This document shows positions 15,384-23,402 of a DNA stretch of 23,502 nucleotides, piece by piece; within the stretch, counting starts at the first letter, position 1; every line of letters begins with the position of its first letter. The notes under the pieces are model-generated. The model was not told the origin of the DNA. It saw only the letters and a list, made by a program, of their open reading frames with translations, and did no database searches. Source of the DNA: Promethearchaeota archaeon (lineage in GTDB: Archaea > Asgardarchaeota > Lokiarchaeia > Sigynarchaeales > SOKP01). The stretch spans positions 1 to 23,502 of the forward strand of contig WJKD01000920.1 of NCBI GenBank assembly GCA_014729315.1. Reading direction: 5' to 3'. The position numbers were made by a program, and so were the translations under genes.

Positions 15384-15501
15384 TTATACATACCTACACC
15401 ATCTTCTTAATTTATATCAAGGTGAAATGATATTAAAATATATCACCATTTCTATTTGAAAATATTTCAAAATAGAATAACTTATTAAAAATTTTATTCA
15501 A
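15384..15501. promoter_or_regulatory. Spacer with two adjacent hairpin-forming repeats
   Basis: This 118-bp spacer lies after nurA and before the 64-codon gene, both on the minus strand. GGTGA (15421-15425) pairs with TCACC (15443-15447), with partial pairing inside. Next to it, TTCTATTTGAAA (15450-15461) pairs with TTTCAAAATAGAA (15465-15477) around a three-base loop with one bulged base. They may serve as a terminator or leader structure, or as operator dyads. Confidence 0.5.
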
Positions 15502-16785
15502 CTAGAAAGGTCTTCGATTTCTCCTTTTTTCTAACAACATGAGACCGTGTTTATTCAAATATCTATTCAAATTATTGAAAAGGAGTTTAATTTCCTCGTT
15601 TTTGAAGGACGCTCTCTTATGGGCCTCAATCTGAGGTATTGGTAATCCGTAATATTCGTTATAACTTGAAATAGGTATTAAAATAGACGATATTAAGTTC
15701 GCCTTTTCAATCACTTTATCAATATTTTCGGTTTCTTCTGTGAAAAATTCGATTCTACAAGGCGTATCAAATTTAGTGGTTTTAAGATAAAATGCGTAGA
15801 AATTCAAAGGAAAATAGTAAGGAATTTCTTTTTTTATGCCAGTATCTCTAATCTTATCAATTTCTTGCTTACAATTAAACACACAACTTCTTTGAGATTT
15901 TTCAAGAAGACGGTTAAATAAATCTAAATCTCCAAAATATTTGATTAATTGTCTATAATTAATCTCCAAGAATTCATTCAAATAAGACCAATTAGGTTTC
16001 AGCATTAGAATTGAATCGCTGATAATATTACATAAAGCTGAAGTTCTGGTGTCTTTTATTGAACCGATGAGAATTATTCCCTTTTCTTTACAATTAGAAT
16101 AAAGCTTGTGATATTCTTTTAAAAGACGATCATATTTTTCCGAAAGTTCTGGATCTTTGGAAAACAAGAGGTTAATAGGGGTAATCACCACAGAACCATC
16201 AAGAATAATAATATCAATGTTTTCTCTTTTCTTAATTATTTGATTTAATAGATTTAATTCCATAAAAAGCATGTCAAAAGAGACCTTGTTTTCAACAACG
16301 CTCTCTTCACTATTAATAAAATTTCCTTGAATGGAGTAATTATTGAATCCTCCCAAATCGGGAAAATAGCTTATATTCGCTTGAGTTCCCTCTTTATAAA
16401 AATAATAATTGACGGCAATCGATTTTAGAAATGAGAAATCAACGTTCATAAACTTTTTAACAACTGAACTCCCATCAACACTCAGAATATTTAATCCATT
16501 AACTTGCGTGGGTTTGACGGGATATATAAGCTTCTCTTCTTTAAGTTTATACTTTGCATTGCATAAAAATTCTGAGAAATTTAGTTTTTCCTCGTTATTC
16601 TTAACCGCAGCAACAAATTTTCTTTTTAATCCTTCAAGCTCTAAATATTCATTTGCAATCTTCTTCAAGTCGCTAGTTAATAATATTTCCTTAGTCGTTC
16701 CAAGACGATTCAAATTCTTTTTTGAAGAATCTTTATGAAAAGAATTATTTGATGAAACGCTCATTGAATTGTTATTAATAACCAT
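15502..16785 (-). CDS. NurA-domain nuclease
   Basis: The 427-residue protein matches the NurA nuclease domain, a manganese-dependent 5'-3' nuclease that works with the HerA helicase in DNA end resection. Motifs are LSVDGSS (101-107, Asp104), IIILDGSVV (192-200, Asp196), IGSIKDTRT (240-248) and the C-terminal PIPQIEAHKRA (382-392, His389). This spacing is typical. HerA, Mre11 and Rad50, usual neighbours in archaea, are absent. The first 30 residues are Asn/Ser-rich and low complexity. A TATA-like run (16792-16805) lies only about 13 bp before the ATG at 16785, so translation may really start at the second Met (residue 8, 16764). Confidence in the family is good; the start is uncertain. Confidence 0.8.
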   Translation of the reverse strand: MVINNNSMSVSSNNSFHKDSSKKNLNRLGTTKEILLTSDLKKIANEYLELEGLKRKFVAAVKNNEEKLNFSEFLCNAKYKLKEEKLIYPVKPTQVNGLNILSVDGSSVVKKFMNVDFSFLKSIAVNYYFYKEGTQANISYFPDLGGFNNYSIQGNFINSEESVVENKVSFDMLFMELNLLNQIIKKRENIDIIILDGSVVITPINLLFSKDPELSEKYDRLLKEYHKLYSNCKEKGIILIGSIKDTRTSALCNIISDSILMLKPNWSYLNEFLEINYRQLIKYFGDLDLFNRLLEKSQRSCVFNCKQEIDKIRDTGIKKEIPYYFPLNFYAFYLKTTKFDTPCRIEFFTEETENIDKVIEKANLISSILIPISSYNEYYGLPIPQIEAHKRASFKNEEIKLLFNNLNRYLNKHGLMLLEKRRNRRPF

Positions 16786-16883
16786 TAATAGTTTTATATT
16801 TAAAAAGAAATTATAATAGGGATGGGTGATTTGGTTTTTTGATTTGTTAGATTAATCTATAAGATGTAAGAACCGATTTGAAA

Positions 16884-17537
16884 ATGAGTAGCTTTATTGA
16901 ATTAAATACTTTAGTTCTAATTTTATTGACTTTTTTAGAAGTCTTGCTTGTAATTATTCCTGCGTTTATAGATAGTAAAATTGAAAAGACAACTTTCGTC
17001 AAAGAATTAAAAAATATGGGATTTCGTAAGAATAACCCTTCTTTAAAGGATATATTCATAAAGATTATAGTAGGTTTAATTATTGGATTATTTTTTTATT
17101 TAGTTTCTGGCTATATACTCTATTTCTTTAAAAATATAATCGTGGAAACTCTGATGGGAGAACTTTTTGTAAGTCGGGCCAGTGAGGGGGCAATCCGTTT
17201 GACACCTAATAGACCAAAGATTGTAGAATTGGTAATTCTTATAATTATTCAGTTCTTAATTGTCGCACTTTGCGAAGAAGGTTTTTTTAGAGGTTTTATT
17301 CTTAAAAAGAGCGAATCCAAACTAAGTATCTCTTCCGCAATTCTATTCTCTTCCTTGATTTTTGCTTTATATCATGTACCCCCTTATATTGTTCCAATTT
17401 CAACGATTCTAACTTTCTTCGGGTATTATTTTACATTTGGAATATTACTCGGAATAATTTTCAAATATTTCAACTATTCGTTGATACCACCGATTATTGC
17501 CCATGGTTTTTTCAATACCCTTATTTTGCTCCTCTAA
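16884..17537 (+). CDS. CPBP-family intramembrane metalloprotease (CAAX protease-like), catalytic set intact
   Basis: Read from the ATG at 16884, the protein has 217 residues; an upstream in-frame TTG at 16878 adds only two. It is a polytopic membrane protein with about six hydrophobic segments. The three CPBP motifs are complete: CEEGFFRG (130-137, Glu131/Glu132/Arg136), FALYHVPP (160-167, His164), and IIAHGFFN (204-211, His207/Asn211). Family members cleave CAAX-type or other substrates within the membrane; the Rce1 branch removes the last three residues of prenylated proteins. The small GTPase gene follows on the same strand, but that GTPase has no C-terminal Cys, so it is not an obvious substrate. 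A 92-bp divergent spacer with AGATTAATCT (16849-16858) separates it from nurA. Confidence 0.85.
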   Translation: MSSFIELNTLVLILLTFLEVLLVIIPAFIDSKIEKTTFVKELKNMGFRKNNPSLKDIFIKIIVGLIIGLFFYLVSGYILYFFKNIIVETLMGELFVSRASEGAIRLTPNRPKIVELVILIIIQFLIVALCEEGFFRGFILKKSESKLSISSAILFSSLIFALYHVPPYIVPISTILTFFGYYFTFGILLGIIFKYFNYSLIPPIIAHGFFNTLILLL

Positions 17538-17718
17538 TAAAAATTCGTTTTAAGTCAAAAGTTGCTTTAAAGAAAAGTTAAATAATAATTGAAATATAAT
17601 TATAACATATATTTGAATAATGCTTTTACTCAAGGATTATTTTCCACGAAGTAAAAAATTTATTCTAAATAACAGATTGTTAATATTAACGGGTCTTTTT
17701 TAACGTTGGTTAAGGAAA
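17538..17718. promoter_or_regulatory. Spacer before the small GTPase gene with a 12-bp palindrome
   Basis: The 181-bp spacer is AT-rich. GTTAATATTAAC (17679-17690) is a perfect palindrome lying 28 bp before the ATG at 17719. TATA-like stretches occur around 17597-17613, but none is decisive. AAGGA just before the ATG is closer than normal Shine-Dalgarno spacing. Confidence 0.35.
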
Positions 17719-18246
17719 ATGGCTGATTATGATTATACCTTTAAGGTGATGATGTTAGGAGATGCCTCCGTGGGCAAAACCTCACTTACCTTACGATACA
17801 TATCCGGTTTTTTCCTTAAAGACTTAAAACTGACCATTGGCGTTGATTTTTATTCTAAAACCATTAACTTTCAAGACAAGAAAGTAAAGCTCCAAATCTG
17901 GGATTTTGGAGGCGAGGAACGTTTTAGATTTCTCCTCTCTCAGTACTGTAAGGGCGCTAATGGTGCTTTTTTTCTATACGATATTACAAATTCAATTACT
18001 TTAGATCATTTGCCCGATTGGACGCAAATTATAAGAGAACACGCTGGAGACATTCCAATAATGTTAATAGGTTCTAAATGCGATTTAGAAGAATTTCGGT
18101 CGGTATCTCGAGAAGAAGGAAATCTTGCCGCAAAGAAATATAATCTGGCCTCCTTTATCGAATTATCTTCTAAAACTGGTGAGAATGTTGAGAAAGCATT
18201 TGAATTGATGACTGAGATTCTCATTGAACGAGCCTTGGCAATGTAA
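17719..18246 (+). CDS. Rab/Ras-like small GTPase
   Basis: The 175-residue protein is a complete small GTPase domain. G1 is GDASVGKT (14-21, Lys20), G2 is the Thr in KLTIGVDF (Thr39), G3 is WDFGGEERF (61-69), G4 is IGSKCDL (117-123) and G5 is LSSKTG (149-154). The GVDFYSK and WD-GE-RFR patterns are Rab-like. Two departures from the eukaryotic consensus are seen. The position equal to Ras Gln61 is Glu66, in GGEE rather than AGQE. G4 has Ser119 where the consensus has Asn (SKCD for NKxD). No C-terminal Cys motif for prenylation exists; the protein ends ERALAM. Asgard genomes hold many such GTPases. Possible regulators include Roadblock-domain proteins such as the one at 8028, but no linkage is shown. 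Confidence 0.93.
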   Translation: MADYDYTFKVMMLGDASVGKTSLTLRYISGFFLKDLKLTIGVDFYSKTINFQDKKVKLQIWDFGGEERFRFLLSQYCKGANGAFFLYDITNSITLDHLPDWTQIIREHAGDIPIMLIGSKCDLEEFRSVSREEGNLAAKKYNLASFIELSSKTGENVEKAFELMTEILIERALAM

Positions 18247-18357
18247 TTTTAAAAATAATTTATCTTTTTTAATCATATGTAATTTAGTTTAATAATGCAG
18301 AGACTATTTTATCATTAAACAAAATTTTCAAGACATCCCAGTATTTAAAGAGTTAAG

Positions 18358-19785
18358 ATGACGGATTTTAAAAAATTATTCTTTCCTAAGGCAGTAGCTA
18401 TAGTTGGAGTAAATGAAAAACCTTATGGTGGGGGTTATTTTCTAAGATGTCTTAAAAGTATTAACTTTGACAGAAAACTTTATCTTTTCAATCCACGCCT
18501 AAAAGGAGAAAATTTAGAAGGTATCGAAGTATTGGGGTCGATATTAGAAGTACCTGATGAACATGAAATTGACTATGTTATTTTATCTGTTCCCGCATCG
18601 CTCTGTGCGTCGATTCTCAAGGATATCGGCAAGAAAACTATACCATTTGTGACTATTTTTACATCTGGCTTTTCAGAAGTAGGAAACGCTGATTTAGAAG
18701 AAGATATTTTGAATGTGGCTAAGGATTATAATATTAGAATCATAGGACCAAACTGTTTAGGGATATACAATCCGAAATCAAGGTTAGCATTTTCTCAATG
18801 GCATACAACAGATCCCGGAAAATTTGGAATCATTAGTCAAAGTGGAGGCTTATCCATATATATGACTAATATGGCTATTTATTCTTGTGGGACTTATATT
18901 AGTAAAACTGTATCAATTGGTAACCAGATTGATTTGAATGTGGTTGATTTTTTAAGATATTTCGCTTTAGACGAGCAAACAAAAATAATAGGACTTTATT
19001 TAGAAAATATTAAGAGCCAAGAAACGGGTAAAGAATTTTTAAAAATTTTAAAGAGGTTATCATTTGTAAAGAAAAAACCGGTTATTTTATGGAAAGTTGG
19101 ATTTGGAGAATCAGCAAAAGAGGCAATCTTTTCTCATACGGGAGGGATGGCGGGCTCAACACGAATATGGCAGTCTATAGCGAAGCAAACTGGGGCAATT
19201 CTGGTACAAGACTCGTTTGAATTGGTAACACTGGCAATGTTATTTAATTATATAGACTTTAATCGAATAAATAGAAATCTTGGTATTGTTGCCGTTGGAG
19301 GAGGATCTTCGATTGAATTAACAGAACACATGGAAATCTTTAATCTTAAGGTTCCTAAATTAGATTCTCTCACTATCAAAAAATTTAACGATCTTTTACC
19401 TGGCGTAAACACCATCATCCGAAATCCTCTCGATTTAGGAGGAAGTGGATTATTGCCCAAAATCTTTTCTAAATGTTTAACCACCCTTGATACAGATCCA
19501 AATATTTCTATCGTCATATTTATTAAACCCTATTATTATACTGACGATTTTATTAATGCAGTTCTCGAAGCAAAATCAAAAATGGATAAACCTTTGATTT
19601 GTATTGCTCCTAAAGTGATGGATAATATTGGTGATTACGAAGATAAATTAAAATTCAAAAAAAAGTTATTTGAGGCAAATATTCCAGTATTCGAATCGAT
19701 CGAATTAACTGCGAAAGCTTTAAACAGAATGTGCCGGTTTAAAGATATAGTTGAAAAAAGGAAGAATTTGAAAACATCCGAATGA
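18358..19785 (+). CDS. Acyl-CoA synthetase (ADP-forming), alpha subunit-like
   Basis: The 475-residue protein matches the alpha subunit of ADP-forming acetyl/acyl-CoA synthetase, which makes ATP from acyl-CoA at the end of sugar, amino-acid or peptide fermentation. A CoA-binding Rossmann domain (about 6-125; AVAIVGVNEKPYGGGYF, FTSGFSE) is followed by a succinyl-CoA-synthetase-like region with IGPNCLGIYNP (129-139), FGIISQSGGLS (156-166) and SHTGGMAGS (259-267). His260 is the expected phosphorylated histidine. A third flavodoxin-like domain follows. The ATP-grasp beta subunit is not fused (the length fits alpha alone) and is not in the window, so it must be encoded elsewhere if the enzyme is active. 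A 31-bp gap separates it from the convergent GH127 gene. Confidence 0.88.
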   Translation: MTDFKKLFFPKAVAIVGVNEKPYGGGYFLRCLKSINFDRKLYLFNPRLKGENLEGIEVLGSILEVPDEHEIDYVILSVPASLCASILKDIGKKTIPFVTIFTSGFSEVGNADLEEDILNVAKDYNIRIIGPNCLGIYNPKSRLAFSQWHTTDPGKFGIISQSGGLSIYMTNMAIYSCGTYISKTVSIGNQIDLNVVDFLRYFALDEQTKIIGLYLENIKSQETGKEFLKILKRLSFVKKKPVILWKVGFGESAKEAIFSHTGGMAGSTRIWQSIAKQTGAILVQDSFELVTLAMLFNYIDFNRINRNLGIVAVGGGSSIELTEHMEIFNLKVPKLDSLTIKKFNDLLPGVNTIIRNPLDLGGSGLLPKIFSKCLTTLDTDPNISIVIFIKPYYYTDDFINAVLEAKSKMDKPLICIAPKVMDNIGDYEDKLKFKKKLFEANIPVFESIELTAKALNRMCRFKDIVEKRKNLKTSE

Positions 19786-19816
19786 TCGTCTAAAGCTTCA
19801 TATCAATAATTTTTAT

Positions 19817-21796
19817 TTATTTTATTTTATGCCATACTTGCATTTTTGTAGAGCCTCTATTACACCAGCTAAAATAAGGAATGGCTTTGAATTTTTTACC
19901 GCTTTTTAGCTCACCGCGTATAATGACCAATCCTTCGATCAAATTTGGATTCAATTCTGTGGTTAATTCAGTTTTCTCTGAAAATCTTGCTTCAAAAATG
20001 TCAAAATCTTCGTTATCAATCTGTTCCATGCAGTATATTAAAGGACCGTAGGTAATGGCAACCTTATTTCGAATAGATTTATTTCTTCTATCTCCCTTAA
20101 GTAGTCGGGGGATCATCTCAAAATCAATATCTATTTTATCATTATTAACCCATTTTCTCTTAATTTCTAGATAAGAACCTGGAATCGGTTCTTTCTTAAA
20201 AGGTTCGTCGTTAACTAAGATCTGTGTTTTTTTTGACCATTTAGGTATTCGAAAAAATAGAGAAAATTCTTTTGGGTTATCCAACGAGATTGTTATTTGA
20301 TTATTACCCTTCCACGGAAATCCAGTCTTTTGAAAAAGATTAAATTTCGTATTATCTTCAAGATCAAATCCAACTCGACTTCCTATATATTGATGGATCC
20401 AAATTCCTTGTTCAGAAAGCGAGTACACATATTTTCCTAAAGAAGGTATGAATCTTATAAAATTAGTTGGACAGCAAGCACATTTGTACCAGATTTTGCG
20501 TTCGTCTTCTCCGTTTGATACGAGTTTGTTTTCATAGAAATATTCGCTTCCTTCGATAGATTGTCCTACCAAAAAAGCGTTATAGAGCAATTTCTCTATT
20601 AGATCAGCATATTCGCATTTCCCGGTAATTTTTAATAATTCCCAGTTCCACATTATATTTCCAATAGCTGCGCATGTTTCCGAATAAGAATTTTCAGGTT
20701 TTAACTTAAAATCCTTTTGGAATCCTTCCGTACCTCTAATTGAACCTATACCACCTGTAATATACATTCTCCCTTCCACCATCTTTTGCCAAATACTTTC
20801 CAGTGCGGTTAATAAACTTTCATCACCCGTTTCAGCATATAACTCCGCTACTCCCGTATAAAAATAGGTTGCTCTCACGCAATGTCCAACAGGTTCTGTC
20901 TCTTCTCTTATTGGAGTTTTATGTTGGTACATCTTTCCATTTAAATTTTCTATAAAAAGATGCAACAATTCTTTAGCTTTTAAATCTTCGAAAAACTCAG
21001 CAACTTCACTTTTGGGGACTTCACTAATGTTATTGTCTCTGTAATATTGATTGTCTAATTCTACCGCAAGCTCCAGCGTCTTTTTCATATTAATCAAATT
21101 TTTTATAGCATATCGACGATAATGAGGTATATTTCCTCTCATCAATATAAAATGTTCCGCAAGTTTGAGATATTCTAGATTCTTAGTAGTTTGACTTAAT
21201 TCAATCAGTGCCATTTCTATTTCTGGATGACCGGGTGCGTCTTTTATCTTCTCATTTAAAAAAACCTCAATTAGTAGATCGGCAAATCTTTGAGCTACAT
21301 TTAATAATTTTTTACTTTTTGTTGCGTTATAATGCGCTATAGCTGTTTGAATCAGGTGTCCACAACAATAAAGCTCGTGAAGGATTAGCAAATTTTTAAA
21401 TCGCTTCTCGGGAAATTTAGTAGAAAAGTAAGTATTAATGTATCCATCAGATAATTGTGATTTCTCTATTAAATTTACTAAAGAATCGATTATTCTTTTT
21501 AAATTATCGTCCTTATTCAGAAGATAAATCCTACACGCACCCTCAAGCCACTTATATAAATCGGAGTCGTAATAAAATTCTCCTAAATGAAGGCCTTCCT
21601 TTTTTCCCGCTGCTACGCGGAAATTGTCAATTTGATGGTATTCTTCCAACTTATCGTACAGTTTAAAAACAGATATATCTCCGTTTAATTTTTGTCTACT
21701 ACGCCAAAACTTATCGTTTATTTCTACTTCGGAAAAAGGAATACCAACTAGCTTATTATAAGGTCTAGGTTCCACATATTCTCTTCTAATTTTCAT
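19817..21796 (-). CDS. Glycoside hydrolase family 127-like (beta-L-arabinofuranosidase, DUF1680)
   Basis: The 659-residue protein matches GH127 (HypBA1-type), whose members release beta-L-arabinofuranose using a zinc-held cysteine nucleophile. The N-terminal domain carries VEINDKFW (24-31) and an (alpha/alpha)6 barrel follows. Catalytic residues are visible: Glu373 and Cys375 in YSETCAAIGN (371-380), and KCACCPTN (438-445), whose Cys441 fits the nucleophile and Cys442 the remaining zinc ligand. The C-terminal beta domains run from about 450. Related families (GH146) share this core, so exact sugar specificity is open. No signal peptide is seen, suggesting action on imported oligosaccharide. 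A GAGG Shine-Dalgarno lies seven bases before the ATG. A perfect palindrome at 21814-21835 separates it from the upstream cupin isomerase gene by 43 bp, consistent with one operon. Confidence 0.85.
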   Translation of the reverse strand: MKIRREYVEPRPYNKLVGIPFSEVEINDKFWRSRQKLNGDISVFKLYDKLEEYHQIDNFRVAAGKKEGLHLGEFYYDSDLYKWLEGACRIYLLNKDDNLKRIIDSLVNLIEKSQLSDGYINTYFSTKFPEKRFKNLLILHELYCCGHLIQTAIAHYNATKSKKLLNVAQRFADLLIEVFLNEKIKDAPGHPEIEMALIELSQTTKNLEYLKLAEHFILMRGNIPHYRRYAIKNLINMKKTLELAVELDNQYYRDNNISEVPKSEVAEFFEDLKAKELLHLFIENLNGKMYQHKTPIREETEPVGHCVRATYFYTGVAELYAETGDESLLTALESIWQKMVEGRMYITGGIGSIRGTEGFQKDFKLKPENSYSETCAAIGNIMWNWELLKITGKCEYADLIEKLLYNAFLVGQSIEGSEYFYENKLVSNGEDERKIWYKCACCPTNFIRFIPSLGKYVYSLSEQGIWIHQYIGSRVGFDLEDNTKFNLFQKTGFPWKGNNQITISLDNPKEFSLFFRIPKWSKKTQILVNDEPFKKEPIPGSYLEIKRKWVNNDKIDIDFEMIPRLLKGDRRNKSIRNKVAITYGPLIYCMEQIDNEDFDIFEARFSEKTELTTELNPNLIEGLVIIRGELKSGKKFKAIPYFSWCNRGSTKMQVWHKIK

Positions 21797-21813
21797 ATTA
21801 TATTCCTCAAAAT

Positions 21814-21835
21814 TAGTAAATTTACAAATTTACTA
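21814..21835. promoter_or_regulatory. Perfect palindrome in front of GH127 (operator or leader hairpin)
   Basis: TAGTAAATTT (21814-21823) and AAATTTACTA (21826-21835) are perfect inverted arms around a two-base centre, AC. The element lies 18-39 bp upstream of the GH127 ATG, just behind its Shine-Dalgarno. It may be a dimeric-regulator site or an RNA hairpin between two genes of one transcript. A 16-base sequence here agrees at 14 positions with one at 9481-9496. Confidence 0.65.
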
Positions 21836-21839
21836 GACT

Positions 21840-22532
21840 TCAATCAAAATTAAAAAATACATTGTAATCGTCGTATAAGAGATAAAGCGGTTCTTCATCC
21901 TCTTCGATTTCTGAAAACCTTTTTATAGGCTCCAGAAATTGATTATCCACGTAGTCATCGTTTACTGTAGAAACTTCTCCAATCAAGACTTTTCCATGTC
22001 CTTGTTTGCATTGAAATTTATGATAGGTATTCGTATCTAAAGTGATAGACTCGCCTGGTTCCAGTTCTAGGACTGAACCCGCTTGTAGCGTCTTTCTTAT
22101 ACCATCTATAAACACTTGTACATCCGAACCAGACAAAGTGTTTTCCTTTGTAGGATTGAAAAGTTTTATAGTTAAGATACCCCCGCCTCTATTAATAATA
22201 TCTTCAATTTTGTTATAATGATAATGCATAGGAAGAATTTGGTCTTCTTCCATAATCATGATTTTTTCGCAGTAGGGTTTACTTCCTTTCTTTATGTCTT
22301 CTAAATTTCCATTCCTGATTGTAAAAAGGATCAACCCCATTCTCGAGAAATCGTTGCTTCCGAAATCAGTGATATCCCAACCTAAGTGGTTTTTTATTAT
22401 CCCCTCAATTTCTTTCCCCTTACTTATCCATTCGTCTAAGGACCAATACGCAAATTTCGGCAAGTAAAATTTCTGGTTTTTAAAAAATTGAACAGCGTTT
22501 TTCATAATAATATTTATCTGGGATCGTCTCAC
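21840..22532 (-). CDS. D-lyxose isomerase-like cupin, copy A
   Basis: The 230-residue cupin matches D-lyxose ketol-isomerase, which interconverts D-lyxose and D-xylulose (often also mannose and fructose). The metal site reads MHYHYNKIEDIINRGGG (102-118), with His103, His105 and Glu110, and a fourth ligand His171 in TYHKF. The closing GEVSTVNDDYVDNQF is a family mark. The start is GTG at 22532; the N-terminus then aligns with copy B. The gene is about two-thirds identical by eye to copy B, 174 bp upstream on the same strand, a clear tandem duplication. The product, D-xylulose, would feed the pentose route, which fits the GH127 gene next door. Confidence 0.87.
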   Translation of the reverse strand: MRRSQINIIMKNAVQFFKNQKFYLPKFAYWSLDEWISKGKEIEGIIKNHLGWDITDFGSNDFSRMGLILFTIRNGNLEDIKKGSKPYCEKIMIMEEDQILPMHYHYNKIEDIINRGGGILTIKLFNPTKENTLSGSDVQVFIDGIRKTLQAGSVLELEPGESITLDTNTYHKFQCKQGHGKVLIGEVSTVNDDYVDNQFLEPIKRFSEIEEDEEPLYLLYDDYNVFFNFD

Positions 22533-22706
22533 TTTATATCACAATATTTCTTAAAATTTTGAAAGTGTAACTCGCTTTATCTCGTTAAAATATTAATTTG
22601 ATTAATAATGGATCATTTGTTAATTAAACGATTTTCATTTATATTAGTCAGAATTATTCTTAGAATTAGTTAAATAGTCTTACTTTAGATTTTTAAGTGT
22701 ATTTGG
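22533..22706. promoter_or_regulatory. Spacer between the two lyxose-isomerase-like copies
   Basis: This 174-bp spacer shows small dyads only: ATTAAT / ATTAAT around TTG (22592-22606) and AGAAT / ATTCT around one base in the region near 22650. These are near what chance gives in such AT-rich DNA. No gene, RNA or firm promoter is seen. Confidence 0.3.
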
Positions 22707-23396
22707 TTAAAACCTAACAAAATGTTGATAATCGTCGTACAATAAGTAGAGCGGTTCTTCATCCTCTTCAATTTCCGTGAATCTCTTGACCTTATTAAGA
22801 AAATGGTTATCTGTATAATCGTCGTTAACCGTTGAAACCTCTCCAATCATAACTTTTCCGCCACCTTTTTTTGCCCAGAATTTGTGATAACCCTTACGCG
22901 GTAGGGTAATAGAATCTCCCGGATATAATTCAACAACACTTCCAGGCTCAAAAGTTTTTTTAGTTCCATCTAAAGACACCATAACTGGTGCGTCGTCTAA
23001 TTCCATTTTTTTGTTGGAATTATATAGCTGAACTGCTAACACACCCCCTCCACGATTAATTATATCTTCCATTTTATCGTAATGGAAATGCATAGGAGCC
23101 TCTTGCCCATCCTCGACGATCATAATTTTTTCACAATAGGGTTTCCCGCCCGAATTTAAGTCTTCTATGTTTCCGTTTCTAATGGTAAAGTGAATTAATC
23201 CTTTTTTTGAAAAATCCCCACTTCCATAATCGGTAATATCCCATCCTAATCTATTTTTAATAATTTCCTCAATTTCTTTTCCTTTGCTTTTCCAGTCATC
23301 TACGGACCAATACGCAAATTTCGGCAAATAAAATTTCTGGTTTTTGAAAAATTGAACCGCGTTTTCCATAATAGTATTTATCTCAGACCTCTTCAT
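22707..23396 (-). CDS. D-lyxose isomerase-like cupin, copy B
   Basis: From the Met at 23396 the protein has 229 residues. Another ATG lies two codons upstream (23402), but copy A, which begins with GTG at the matching place, supports 23396. The cupin metal site is MHFHYDKMEDIINRGGG, with His103, His105, Glu110 and the later His171 (GYHKF), the same numbering as copy A. The C-terminal GEVSTVNDDYTDN and the EEDEEPLYLLYDDY ending are shared. Differences concentrate in the middle (about 120-150), around the second half of the cupin barrel, so substrate preference may have shifted. A TTTATATT-type TATA box (23429-23436, minus strand) is placed about 30 bp before the start, implying a short leader. 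Confidence 0.87.
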   Translation of the reverse strand: MKRSEINTIMENAVQFFKNQKFYLPKFAYWSVDDWKSKGKEIEEIIKNRLGWDITDYGSGDFSKKGLIHFTIRNGNIEDLNSGGKPYCEKIMIVEDGQEAPMHFHYDKMEDIINRGGGVLAVQLYNSNKKMELDDAPVMVSLDGTKKTFEPGSVVELYPGDSITLPRKGYHKFWAKKGGGKVMIGEVSTVNDDYTDNHFLNKVKRFTEIEEDEEPLYLLYDDYQHFVRF

Positions 23397-23402
23397 ATAC
23401 AC

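Noticed and set aside
22592..22606. ATTAAT-TTG-ATTAAT dyad as an operator for the cupin isomerase
   Set aside because: Six-base AT-only arms are expected by chance in this spacer.
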